Source of the DNA: Phyto melanocephala
Taxonomy: Eukaryota > Arthropoda > Insecta > Diptera > Rhinophoridae
NCBI GenBank assembly: GCA_941918925.1
Contig: OW799233.1
Coordinates: 73,272,578 to 73,336,577 of the forward strand
Reading direction: 5' to 3'
Length of the DNA: 64,000 bases
The translations under genes were made by a program, and so were the position numbers. Positions within the stretch are counted from its first letter, which is position 1. Each line of letters starts with the position of its first letter. The notes beneath the pieces are model-generated. The model was not told the DNA's origin. It searched no databases and worked only from the letters and a program-made list of their open reading frames with translations. This document shows, in pieces, positions 21,984-33,289 of this stretch.

Positions 21984-24900
21984 GGTGCCCTATAATTCCT
22001 ATCGACGTTATTTAGAGAAAAAATTTACTTCGACGAGTTAACACGTTAGTTTTCTAGCGATTGGTACCAGCATCGTAGTTTTAGCTGGTACTGTTACGAT
22101 TTTATTGCCAAAAAAAACCCCTTAAAATATTAAAGTATTTTATTGTTTTTACCATTAATGCAGAGTTTGGTGCCCTATAATTCCTATCGACGCTATTTAG
22201 AGAAAAATAATTAATTCGCCGAATTAACACCTTAGTTTTCTAGCGATTGGTACCAGCGTCGTAGTTCTAGCTGGTATTGTTACGATTTTATTGGCAAAAA
22301 AACCCTTTAAAATATTAAAATATTTTATTATTTTTACCATTAATGCATAGTTTGGTGCCCTATAATTCCTATCGATGTTATTTAGAGAAAAAAAATTTAA
22401 TTCGCCGAATTAACACCTTAGTTTTCTAGCGATTGGTAGCAGCATCGTAGTTTTAGCTGGTATTGTTACGATTTTATTGGCAAAAAAACCCTTTAAAATA
22501 TTAAAATATTTTATTATTTTTACCATTAATGCATAGTTTGGTGCCCTATAATTCCTGTCGACGTAATTTAGAAAAAAAAAATTAATTTGACGAGTTAACA
22601 GGTTAACTTTCTAGCTATTGGGACCAGTTTCATAGTTTTAGCTGGTACTGTTTCGATTTTATTGGCAAAAAAAGCCCTTAAAATATTAAAATATTTTAAT
22701 ATTTTTACCATTAAAGCAGAGTTTGGTGCCCTATAATTCTTGTCGGCGTTATTTTTAGAAAAAAATTTACTTCGACAAGTTAACACGTTAGTTTTCTAGC
22801 GATTGGTACCAGTTTCATAGTTTTAGCTGGTATTGTTACGATTTTATTGGCAAAAAAACCCTTTAAAATATTAAAATATTTTATTATTTTTACCATTAAT
22901 GCATAGTTTGGTGCCCTATAATTCCTATCGATGTTATTTAGAGAAAAAAAATTTAATTCGCCGAATTAACACCTTAGTTTTCTAGCGATTGGTAGCAGCA
23001 TCGTAGTTCTAGCTGGTATTGTTACGATTTTATTGGCAAAAAAACCCTTTAAAATATTAAAATATTTTATTATTTTTACCATTAATGCATAGTTTGGTGC
23101 CCTATAATTCCTGTCGACGTAATTTAGAAAAAAAAAATTAATTTGACGAGTTAACAGGTTAACTTTCTAGCTATTGGGACCAGTTTCATAGTTTTAGCTG
23201 GTACTGTTTCGATTTTATTGGCAAAAAAAGCCCTTAAAATATTAAAATATTTTATTATTTTTATCACGTTAGCTTTCTAGCTATTGGTACCAGTTTCATA
23301 GTTTTAGCTGGTACTGTTTCGATTTGATTGTCAAAAAAAGCCCTTAAAATATTAAAATATTTTAATATTTTTACCATTAAAGCAGAGTTTGGTGCCCTAT
23401 AATTCTTGTCGGCGTTATTTTTAGAAAAAAATTTACTTCGACAAGTTAACACGTTAGTTTTCTAGCGATTGGTACCAGTTTCATAGTTTTAGCTGGTACT
23501 GTTTCGATTTGATTGTCAAAAAAAGCCCTTAAAATATTAAAATATTTTATTATTTTTACCATTAAAGCAGAGTTTGGTGCCATATAATTCTTGTCGGCGT
23601 TATTTTTAGAAAAAAATTTACTTCGACAAGTTAACACCTTAGTTTTCTAGCGATTGGTACCAGCATCGTAGTTCTAGCTGGTATTGTTACGATTTTATTG
23701 GCAAAAAACCCTTTAAAATATTAAAATATTTTATTATTTTTACCATTAAAGCAGAGTTTGGTGCCATATAATTCTTGTCGGCGTTATTTTTAGAAAAAAA
23801 TTTACTTCGACAAGTTAACACGTTAGTTTTCTAGCGATTGGTACCAGTTTCATAGTTTTAGCTGGTACTGTTTCGATTTGATTGTCAAAAAAAGCCCTTA
23901 AAATATTAAAATATTTTATTATTTTTACCATTAAAGCAGAGTTTGGTGCCATATAATTCTTGTCGGCGTTATTTTTAGAAAAAAATTTACTTCGACAAGT
24001 TAACACCTTAGTTTTCTAGCGATTGGTACCAGCATCGTAGTTCTAGCTGGTATTGTTACGATTTTATTAGCAAAAAAACCCTTTAAAATATTAAAATATT
24101 TTATTATTTTTACCATTAATGCATAGTTTGGTGCCCTATAATTCCTATCGACGTTATTTAGAGAAAAAAAAATTTAGTTCGCCGAATTAACACCTTAGTT
24201 TTCTAGCGATTGGTACCAGCATCGTAGCTCTAGCTGGTACTGTTACGATTTAATTGGCAAAAAAACCCCTTAAAATATTAAAATATTTTATTGTTTTTAC
24301 CACTAATGCAGAGTTTGGAACCCTATATTTCCTATCGACGTTATTTAGAGAAAAAAAATTTAATTCGCCGAATTAACACCTTAGTTTTCTAGCGATTGGT
24401 AGCAGCATCGTAGTTCTAGCTGGTATTGTTACGATTTTATTGGCAAAAAAACCCTTTAAAATATTTTATTATTTTTACCATTAATGCATAGTTTGGTGCC
24501 CTATAATTCCTATCGACGTTATTTAGAGAAAAAAAATGTAATTCGCCGAATTAACACCTTAGTTTTCTAGCGATTGGTAGCAGCATCGTAGTTCTAGCTG
24601 GTATTGTTACGATTTTATTGGCAAAAAAACCCTTTAAAATATTAAAATATTTTATTATTTTTACCATTAATGCATAGTTTGGTGCCCTATAATTCCTGTC
24701 GACGTAATTTAGAAAAAAAAAATAATTTGACGAGTTAACACGTTAGCTTTCTAGCTATTGGGACCAGTTTCATAGTTTTAGCTGGTACTGTTTCGATTTT
24801 ATTGGCAAAAAAAGCCCTTAAAATATTAAAATATTTTATTATTTTTATCACGTTAGCTTTCTAGCTATTGGAACCAGTTTCATAGTTTTAGCTGGTACTG

Positions 24901-27900
24901 TTTCGATTTGATTGTCAAAAAAAGCCCTTAAAATATTAAAATATTTTATTATTTTTACAATTAATGCAGAGTTTGGTGCCCTATAATTCCTGTCGACGTT
25001 ATTTAGAGAAAAAAAAATTAATTCGACGAGTTAGCACGTTAGTTTTTTAGAGATTGGTACCAGCTTCGTAGTTCTAGCTGGTATTGTTTCGATTTTATTG
25101 GCAAAAAACCCCCTTAAAATATTAAAATATATTATTATTTTTACCATTATTGCAGAGTTTGGTGCCCTATTATTCCTGTCGGCGTTATTTTTATAAAAAA
25201 AATTTACTTCGACGAGTTAACACGTTAGTTTTCTAGCGATTGGTACCAGCATCGTAGTTCTAGCGGGTACTGTTACGATTTTATTGGCAAAAAAGACTTT
25301 TTAAAATATAAAAATATTTTATTATTTTTACCATTAAAGCAGAGTTTGGTGCCTATAATTCTTGTCGGCGTTATTTTTAGAAAAAAATTTACTTCGACAA
25401 GTTAACACGTTAGTTTTCTAGCGATTGGTACCAGTCCCATAGTTCTAGCTGGTACTCTTACGATTTTATTGGCAAAAAAAAAAAAACCCTTAAAATATTA
25501 AAATATTTTATTGTTTTTACCATTAATGCAAAGTTCGGTGCCCTATAATTCCTATCGACGTTATTTAGAGAAAAAAATTTAATTCGCCGAATTAACACCT
25601 TAGTTTTCTAGCGATTGGTACCAGCATCGTAGTTCTAGCTGGTATTGTTACGATTTTATTGGCAAAAAAACCCTTTAAAATATTAAAATATTTTATTTTT
25701 TTTACCATTAATGCAAAGTTTGGTGCCCTATATTTCCTATCGACGTTATTTAGAGAAAAAAAATTTAATTCGCCGAATTGACACCTTAGTTTTCTAGCGA
25801 TTGGTACCAGCATCGTAGTTCTAGCTGGTACTGTTACGATTTTATTGGCAAAAAAACCCTTTAAAATATTAAAATATTTTATTATTTTTACCATTAATGC
25901 AAATTTTGGTGCCCTATAATTCCTATCGACGTTATTTAGAGAAAAAAAATTTAATTCGCCGAATTAACACCTTAGTTTTCTAGCGATTGGTACCAGCATC
26001 GTAGTTCAAGCTGGTATTGTTACGATTTTATTGGCAAAAAAACCCTTTAAAATATTAAAATATTTTATTTTTTTTACCATTAATGCAAAGTTTGGTGCCC
26101 TATATTTCCTATCGACGTTATTTAGAGAAAAAAAATTTAATTCGCCGAATTAACACCTTAGTTTTCTAGCGATTGGTACCAGCTTTGTAGTTCTAGCTGG
26201 TATTGTTACGATTTTATTGGCAAAAAAAACCCTTTAAAATTAAAAAATATTTTATTATTTTTACCATTAGTGCAGAGTTTGGTGCCCTATAATTCCTGTC
26301 GGCGTTATTTTTAAAAAAAATTTACTTCGACAAGTTAACGCGTTAGTTTTCTAGCGATTGGTACCAGCATCGTAGCTCTAGCTGGTATTGTTACGATTTT
26401 ATTGGCAAAAAAAAAAACCCTTAAAGCATTAAAATATTTTATTGTTTTTACCACTAATGCAGAGTTTGGAACCCTATATTTCCTATCGACGTTATTTAGA
26501 GAAAAAAAATTTAATTCGCCGTATTAACACCTTAGTTTTCTAGCGATTGGTACCAGCTTTGTAGTTCTAGCTGGTATTGTTACGATTTTATTGGCAAAAA
26601 AACCCTTTAAAATATACAAATATTTTATTATTTTTACCATTAGTGCAGAGTTTGGTGCCCTATAATTCCTGTCGGCGTTATTTTTAAAAAAAATTTACTT
26701 CGACGAGTTAACACGTTAGTTTTCTAGCGATTGGTACCAGCATCGTAGTTCAAGCTGGTATTGTTACGATTTTATTGGCAAAAAAACACTTTAAAATATT
26801 TAAATATTTTATTATTTTTACCATTAATGCAGAGTTTGGTGCCCTATAATTCCTGTCGACGTTATTTAGAGAGAAAAAATTTAATTCGCCGAACTAACAC
26901 TTTAGTTTTCTAGCGATTGGTATTAGCATCGTAGTTCTAGCTGGTATTGTTACGATTTTATTGGCAAAAAAACCCTTTAAAATATTAAAATATTTTATTA
27001 TTTTTACCATTGATGCAAAGTTTGGTGCCCTATAATTCCTATCGACGTTATTTAGAGAAAAAAAAATTTAATTCGCCGAATTAACACCTTAGTTTTCTAG
27101 CGATTGGTACCAGCATCGTAGTTCTAGCTGGTATTGTTACGATTTTATTGGCAAAAAAACCCTTTAAAATATTAAAATATTTTATTATTTTTACCATTAA
27201 TGCAGAGTTTGGTGCCCTATAATTCCTGTCGGCGTTATCTGAGGAAAAAAAAAATTTATTTGACGAGTTAACACGTTAGTTTCCTAGCGATTTGTACCCG
27301 TCTCATAGTTCTAGCTGGTATTGTTTCGATTTTATTGGCAAAAAAAAACCCTTAAAATATTTTATTATTTTTACCATTAATGCATAGTTTGGTGCCCTAT
27401 AATTCCTGTCGACGTAATTTAGAAAAAAAAAATTAATTCGGCGAGTTAACACGTTAGCTTTCTAGCTATTGGGACCAGTTTCATAGTTTTAGCTGGTACT
27501 ATTTCGATTTTATTGGCAAAAAAACCCTTAAAATATTAAAATATTTTATTATTGTTACCATTAATGCAGAGTTTGGTGCCCTAAAATTCCTGTCGACGTT
27601 ATTTAAATTAAAGAAAATTAATTCGACGAGTTAGCACGTTAGTTTTCTAGCGATTGGTACCAGCTTTGTAGTTCTAGCTGGTATTTTTACGATTTTATTG
27701 GCTAAAAAACCCTTTAAAATATAAAAATATTTTATTATTTTTACCATTAGTGCAGAGTTTGGTGCCCTATAATTCTTGTCGGCGTTATTTTTAGAAAAAA
27801 ATATACTTCGACAAGTTAACACGTTAGTTTTCTAGCTATTGGTACCAGTCTCATAGTTCTAGCTGGTACTGTTACGATTTTAATGGCAAAAAAAAACCCT

Positions 27901-27978
27901 TAAAATATTAAAATATTTTATTGTTTTTACCATTAATGCAGAGTTTGGTGCCCTATAATTCCTGTCGGCGTTATTTTT
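21980..27978. repeat. ~186-bp satellite array, right block
   Basis: Continuation of the same array after the LINE. It contains more divergent monomers, including a type with TTCTAGCTATTGG[G/T]ACCAGTTTCATAG and AAAAAAAGCCC (around 22590-24010 and 24740-24960) that is absent from the left block. Some monomers are truncated (about 23260-23290 and 24840-24850, where TTTTTATCACGTTAGC joins two monomers). A ~370-bp unit repeats between 23450 and 24010. The array ends abruptly at 27978, within a monomer, where a mini-me-like copy begins. Confidence 0.95.
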
Positions 27979-28301
27979 ATACCCTTCACCTGTGGTGCAC
28001 AAGGGTATATATAGCTTTGTCATTCCGTTTATAATTTCTACAATTTTCATTTCCGACCCCATAAAGTATATATTTTCTGAAAGCTTATGAATAGATAAGT
28101 CGATTAGGCCCTGACCGTCTATCCGTCTGCCCGTCTGTCCGTGTGTTGGTTGAAATCAACTTTTAGAAGCAACTATATGTTCCTCAGATCTGTATATGGT
28201 ATCAATCTCTTGGAAATATCAAGGAATGAATCGCTATTCAGCACAATCGCCCCATAACTTTCTGAGATATGAGCAACCATGTAATTTTTACACAATTACA
28301 A

Positions 28302-28534
28302 CAACATACATACATACATACATACATACATACATAGATACATACATACATACATACATACATACATACATACATACATACATACATACATACATACATA
28401 CATACATACATACATACATACATACATACATACATACATACATACATACATACATACATACATACATACATACATACATACATACATACATACATACATA
28501 CATACATACATACATACATACATACATACATACA

Positions 28535-28568
<34 letters not shown>

Positions 28569-28697
28569 CATACATACATACATACATACATACATACATA
28601 CATACATACATACATACATACATACATACATACATACATACATACATACATACATACATACATACATACATACATACATACATACATACATACATAC
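28302..28697. repeat. (ACAT)n microsatellite, ~98 repeats
   Basis: Near-perfect tetranucleotide array with a few point changes (GATA near 28335, TATA near 28563). It occupies the place where other copies of the same element have only two to four ACAT units. All long ORFs over it (Tyr-Ile-His or Met-Tyr-Val-Cys periodic peptides) are by-products of the repeat. Confidence 0.98.
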
Positions 28698-29339
28698 AAA
28701 CATGCATACATACATGTAAAAAACATTAAAAAGAAAAATTACAAAAGGAAAAAATATTAAAAATAAAAAAAAATAATAAAAAATATTACAAAAAAAAAAA
28801 TTTTTACATAATTACAACAACAACGTACATACATGTAAAAAACATAAAAAAAAAATACAGAAAGAAATAATATTAAAAATAAAAAAAAAATAATAAAAAA
28901 ATTACAAAAAACTAATTTTAAAAAAATTAAAAAAAAAATATTAAAAAAATAATAATAAAATTAAAATAATATATTATATAAAATAAAATTTGTTTGGCTC
29001 AGCTGAGATTCGATGCCACATTTATTCTAACCAGTATCAGTGATGGTATTTGAGAATTTCAGTCTTGTGCCTAAATTTTAGCTAGAAAGTGACAAAATAT
29101 ATTAAAAAGTGCCATAACAAATATATACACACATGTCTATTTAAAAAAGCTAAATGCATTTATTCAGTTTTTTTATTAAATTTTTTATTAAGACGAATTG
29201 TTTATATACATACATACAAAAAAAATTTCAGACTTCAATATTTAAAAAATTTATACAGATAATTTATATATAAATATTATTATTTATTAAATACATAATT
29301 ATGTATGTATTTAATAAGTAATTTTTTGAGAATGAGAAA

Positions 29340-29500
29340 CAAACGGACATAGCTAGATCGTGATAAAATTAAACCCCGTCTTAGAAAATATATACTTTAT
29401 GGGGTCTAAAATGGATATTTCGATGTGTTACAAACGGAATGATGAAATAAATACAGCACCACCATTTTTTTTGGTGGTGGGTATCAAAAACAGATTTAAA
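29340..29500 (-). mobile_element. Fragment of DINE-like family B
   Basis: GGACATAGCTAGATCG, TACTTTATGGGGTCTAAAAT, ATATTTCGATGTGTTA and the end block CCACCATTTTTTTTGGTGG match the corresponding end of the long copy at 33290-35143 (about 34995-35143). Only this end is present. Confidence 0.75.
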
Positions 29501-29785
29501 AATTATTTTTCTATGCAGTCATCTGATTAAATCCACCCTGAACATGTAGGATGTCATTAATTTTGAACTAATACTTTCAGAAAGGGGATTTTGTGTCATT
29601 GTTGCAGTTTTTAGTAGTATTTACAACCGGAGGAAAAAGCATGTATTTCTTTTTAATAAAAAATATATACATATAGGGTCCGCCATCTACCGTTTTTTTC
29701 AAACTAGTGCTTATTACGTGAATGGTAACACTTAGCTCATGTCTGATTTGACAAATTATTAGTTTTAACCTTCCGCTGAACGAAT

Positions 29786-29930
29786 ATGGTTGTGTATACG
29801 CTTGAACAACGCTAGGGAATATTGCGACATTACTTTGGCCGATTTTGCCAAAAAAAATCATCTTTTCAGATGAAGCTCATTTTGATCTTGGCGGGTATGT
29901 AAGCAAGCAAAATTGTCGCATTTGGGGCAA
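29786..29930 (+). pseudogene. Tc1/mariner-superfamily transposase fragment, internally deleted
   Basis: Begins with MVVYTLEQR then a stop and GILRHYFG, which I recognise as the N-terminus of a widespread insect transposase (DUF4817 type). It then jumps, in another frame, to KKIIFSDEAHFDLGGYVSKQ and NCRIWG, the catalytic-Asp region. The ~150 residues that should separate them are missing, so this is a deletion derivative. Sequence after NCRIWG no longer matches. The family name is from memory of the motif, not a search. Confidence 0.65.
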
Positions 29931-30166
29931 ACTTTTTTATAGCATTTTTTTGAAAAAGTGCCAAAATTTTATTGAGCGTGCCATTAAACAACTAATAGTG
30001 CCAAAAATGGCACGATTGTGCCACTTTTGCCAACAGTGACCAGTATATACATATGTTCGTATTTTATATGAGATGAATGGTGATACAAACAATTGTTATT
30101 GCATGACTACACGTTGTGAAGGGTATATAAGATTCGGCACGGCCGAATATAGCACTGTTACTTGTT

Positions 30167-30878
30167 ATACCCTTCACCTGTGGTGCACAAGGGTATATAT
30201 AGCTTTGTCATTCCGTTTGTAATTTCTACAATTTTCATTTCCGACCCCATAAAGTATATATTTTCTGAAAGCTTATGAATAGAGGAGTCGATTAAGCCCT
30301 GACCGTCTGTCCGTCTATCCGTCTGTCCGTGTGTTGGTTGAAATCAACTTTTAGAAGCAACTATATGTTCCTCAGATCTGTACATGGTATCAGTCTCTTG
30401 GAAATATCCAGGAATGAATCGCTATTGAAATTCAGCACAATCGCCCCATAACTTTCTGAGATATGAGCAAAAAACCACGACCACCTCGTTTTTTTTCACA
30501 ATTACAACAACAACATACATACATGTAAAAAACATACCAAACAAAAAAAATTACAAAAAAAAATATTAAAAATAAAAAAAAAATAATAAAAAAAACTACA
30601 AAAAAAAAATTTTAAAAAAATTAAAAAAAAAATTTTTTAAAAAAATTTAAAAAAAATATAAAAAAAAATAATAAAATATAAATAATATATTAAATAAAAT
30701 AAAATAAATTTTTTTTTGGCTCAGCTGGGATTCGATGCCACATATATTCTAACCAGTATATACATATGCACGTATTTTATATGGGATGAATGGTGATACA
30801 AACAATTGTTATAGCATGACTACACGTTGTGAAGGGTATATAAGATTCGGCACGGCCGAATATAGCACTGTTACTTGT
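30167..30878 (+). mobile_element. mini-me/DINE-like element, copy A3
   Basis: Complete copy: ATACCCTTCACCTGTGG start, a (GTCY)n tract at about 30303-30335, A-rich middle, GCTGGGATTCGATGCC block near 30725, and hairpin ATTCGGC/GCCGAAT near 30846-30862 with TTACTTGTT at the end. It abuts copy A2 with no spacer, as DINE-type elements often do. Confidence 0.85.
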
Positions 30879-31517
30879 TTTTGTATAATTTTGAAACGAT
30901 AAGAGATAGAAAAAAATTCTATTCTACTAAAATAAATACAATTTTGTGAAACATCTTCTGGTGTTTTATTTTTGAAAATCGGATGACTGGTTCTCAAGTT
31001 AGGATAAAATATGTCTCCGTACCTGACTAATTTAGGGGAAAAAATTTGCCACGCCCATAAAAAAAATCCCGATCTGATGGAAAAAACCGACAACGAATTT
31101 GAATTTAGCGCATCAAAATCAATACAGTCCACATAGTTTTATTTAATGGATTATTTTGCTGCTGAGCAGTGTAATCAAAGCAACAGAAATAGTCGTATAT
31201 AGGATGCGTTTTTCAAACAAGTTGAAATAAAAGAAGACTGTCCCAAGAACGGATACGGTAAAGTAACAAATAGAAACGCTACGAAATATTTTTTCAAAAT
31301 TATACCATTCACTGAAATAAATAATCAAATCGTATGTATATTAAATGTAGAAATATAATTTATTCATCGGGCATGTCTGCTTCAATCCGTAAAGATCATG
31401 TTATTTTTTTACTCTAAATTGCGAATTAATAAAATTGGATTAATTAAAAAGTCAAAAGGAATATTGTTTTGAATGTTTGAAAATTTTTGATAATGTTGTC
31501 GCACAAAAACAAAAAAA
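30879..31517. other. Unassigned spacer
   Basis: About 640 bp between oppositely oriented mini-me-like copies. The minus strand has 60- to 107-codon ORFs (30809-31132, 31143-31328) without recognisable domains. The phrase GCCACGCCCAT and the general texture resemble the interior of DINE-like family B, so it may be remnant repeat DNA. I see no gene. Confidence 0.4.
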
Positions 31518-31856
31518 ACAAGTAAGAGCGCTATATTCGGCCGTGCCGAATCTTATATACCCTTCACAACGTGTAGTCATGCAATAACAGTGGTTTGTGT
31601 CACCATTCATCCCATATGAAATACTTACATACATATAAAAACATACATATTTAAAAACGCCCCATTGTAAAATTATAAATTCACGTATGTATGTTAAAAA
31701 AACAAAAAAAAAAAAAAAAAAAAATTATAAAAAAAATTTAAAAAAAAAATTTTAAAAAAATTTAAAAAAAAATTATTATGTATATAACATATATACAAAA
31801 CAAAAAAAAATAAAAAAAAATAATAATAAAAATATAAATAATATATTAAATAAAAA
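31518..31856 (-). mobile_element. mini-me/DINE-like element, copy A4, truncated
   Basis: Reverse orientation: AACAAGTAAGAGCGC, hairpin ATTCGGCCGTGCCGAAT, TTATATACCCTTCACAACG, then the A-rich part, where it is cut by the end of copy A5. Confidence 0.8.
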
Positions 31857-32595
31857 ACAAGTAAAAGCGCTATATTCGGCCGTGCCGAATCTTATATACC
31901 CTTCACAACGTGTAGTCATGCAATAACAGTAAATTCACGTATGTATGTTAAAAAAAACAAAAAAAAAATAAAAAATAAAAAAAAAATTTAAAAAAAAATT
32001 AAAAAAAAAAAAATTATTATATACATATATAATATATATAAAACAAAAAAAAAATAAAAAAAAAATTAAAAAAAAAAAAATAAAAAAAAATAATAATAAA
32101 AATATATATAATATATTAAATAAAAAATAAAAAAAAAATAAAAAAAAAATTAAAAAAAAAAATTTTAAAAAAATTTAAAAAAAAATTTTTTTGCCTCAGC
32201 TGGGATTCGATGCCACGTTTTCTCTAACCAGTATACACGTTTGTATGTATGTATGTTGTTGTTGTAATGTTGTTTTTATGAAAAGAAAATCGAGGTGGTC
32301 GTGGGTTTTTGCTCATATCTCAGTTGTTTATGTACCAATGTTTCTGATTTTCAATACCGATCTACTCCCGAATATTTCTGATATTTTAATACCTTACCCG
32401 GGTCCAACCTATGTCGGGGGGCTTCAAAAAGTTGATTTCAACATACACACGGACAGACGGTCAGGGCTTAATCGACTCCTCTATTCATAAGCTTTCAGAA
32501 AATATATACTTTATGGGGTCGGAAATGAAAATTGTAGAAATTTCACACGGAATGACAAACCTATATATACCCTTTTTCACTGTGTGAAGGGTATA
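31857..32595 (-). mobile_element. mini-me/DINE-like element, copy A5
   Basis: Complete reverse copy: AACAAGTAAAAGCGC and the hairpin at the left, GATTCGATGCCACG near 32205, (GRAC)n near 32450, and TTCACTGTGTGAAGGGTATAA at the right. It belongs to the CACACAGTGAA-ended subtype, also seen at 40390 and 41558. Second of three tandem reverse copies. Confidence 0.85.
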
Positions 32596-32602
32596 ATAAA
32601 AA

Positions 32603-33063
32603 ACAAATTAAAAAAAAATTTAAAAAAAAATTTTTTTTGGCTCAGCTGGGATTTGATGCCACGTTTTCTCTAACCAATACACGTTTGTATTTATGTATGT
32701 TGTTGTTGTAATGTTGTTTTTGTGAAAAAAAAATCGAGGTGGTCGTGGGTTTTTGCTCATACCTCAGTTGTTTATGTACCGATCTTTCTGATTTTCAACA
32801 CCGATCTACTCCCGAATATTTCTGATATTTTAATACTTTACCCGGGTCCAACCTATGTCGGGGGGCTTCAAAAAGTTGATTTCAACATACACACGGACAG
32901 ACGGACAGACTTACAGACGGACAGACTGACAGAGCTTTATCGACTCCCCTATTCATAAACTTTCAGAAAATATATACTTTATGGGGTCGGAAATGAAAAT
33001 TGTAGAAATTTCACACGGAATGACAAACCTATATATACCCTTTTTCACTGTGTAAAGGGTATA
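32603..33063 (-). mobile_element. mini-me/DINE-like element, copy A6, lacks hairpin end
   Basis: Third tandem reverse copy, holding only the part from the A/T-rich middle (GCTGGGATTTGATGCC near 32645) through the (GAC/GACA) tract at about 32891-32932 to TGTGTAAAGGGTATAA. The hairpin end is absent. It abuts a LINE remnant at 33064. Confidence 0.8.
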
Positions 33064-33094
33064 AAAACATTGAGGTAATTGCCTTAAATTTAAA

Positions 33095-33289
33095 ATGCCT
33101 AAAATGTCCGACGTACCTAGCAGTAGTACAAATGATTTTAATTACTTGCAAATGAAGAAGAGGGAGAACATGGTATTCACAAGTAAAAAAATTCCTACGA
33201 TTGTAGTGGACTCTGTTCATAGCTTTTCTTCAGTTTTTGGATTAATTGGAGAAAAGTACATATTCAAAAGAATGACCATTGGAACAAAG
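33095..33289 (+). pseudogene. LINE 3 ORF1, N-terminal fragment
   Basis: Open frame from MPKMSDVPSSS; ...TSKKIPTIVVDSVHSF... and ...GEKYIFKRMTIGTKT fit the segment of Jockey-group ORF1 proteins just before the PRE_C2HC domain (KIPPIVV-like motif, then Y-x-[FV]-K-x-x-x-x-GTK). The frame then runs into the inserted repeat at 33290. Assignment rests on motif memory. Confidence 0.5.

Larger units (their letters stand above)
29038..30038. mobile_element. hAT-like insertion in mini-me copy A2, composite
   Basis: Flanked by an 8-bp duplication ACCAGTAT (29030-29037 and 30039-30046), the hAT signature. Ends CAGTGATGGTA and, on the other strand, CACTGTTGGCAAAAG are imperfect inverted repeats of the CAGTGTTGGC type. 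The ~1.0-kb interior is a mosaic: hAT flanks at about 29038-29130 and 29940-30038, a fragment of DINE-like family B at 29340-29500, and a Tc1/mariner-superfamily transposase fragment at 29786-29930. Confidence 0.7.
27979..30166 (+). mobile_element. mini-me/DINE-like element, copy A2 (split by a hAT insertion)
   Basis: Starts ATACCCTTCACCTGTGG directly at the satellite edge and ends with the hairpin GATTCGGCACGGCCGAAT and TTACTTGTT at about 30166. The usual ACATACAT stretch has expanded here into a ~400-bp (ACAT)n tract. At 29037 the element is interrupted by a hAT insertion that duplicated ACCAGTAT, and its last ~120 bp continue at 30047. Copy A3 follows immediately in the same orientation, a head-to-tail tandem. 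Confidence 0.85.

Noticed and set aside
2263..27978. CRISPR-like regular repetition
   Set aside because: Repeats are contiguous ~186-bp monomers without unique spacers, in a eukaryotic sequence.
28196..28729. 177-codon ORF of Thr-Tyr-Ile-His repeats and three minus-strand Met-Tyr-Val-Cys ORFs
   Set aside because: Translations of a pure (ACAT)n microsatellite; a tetranucleotide with no stop in these frames gives long ORFs on both strands.
32191..32490. 99- to 142-codon ORFs (MPQLGFDATFSLTSIHVCMY...) found at 32191, 41900, 40530 and 58698
   Set aside because: Identical because they lie in copies of the same mini-me-like repeat. They run through its (GTCY)n tract and end at different places; no domain, and most copies are interrupted.
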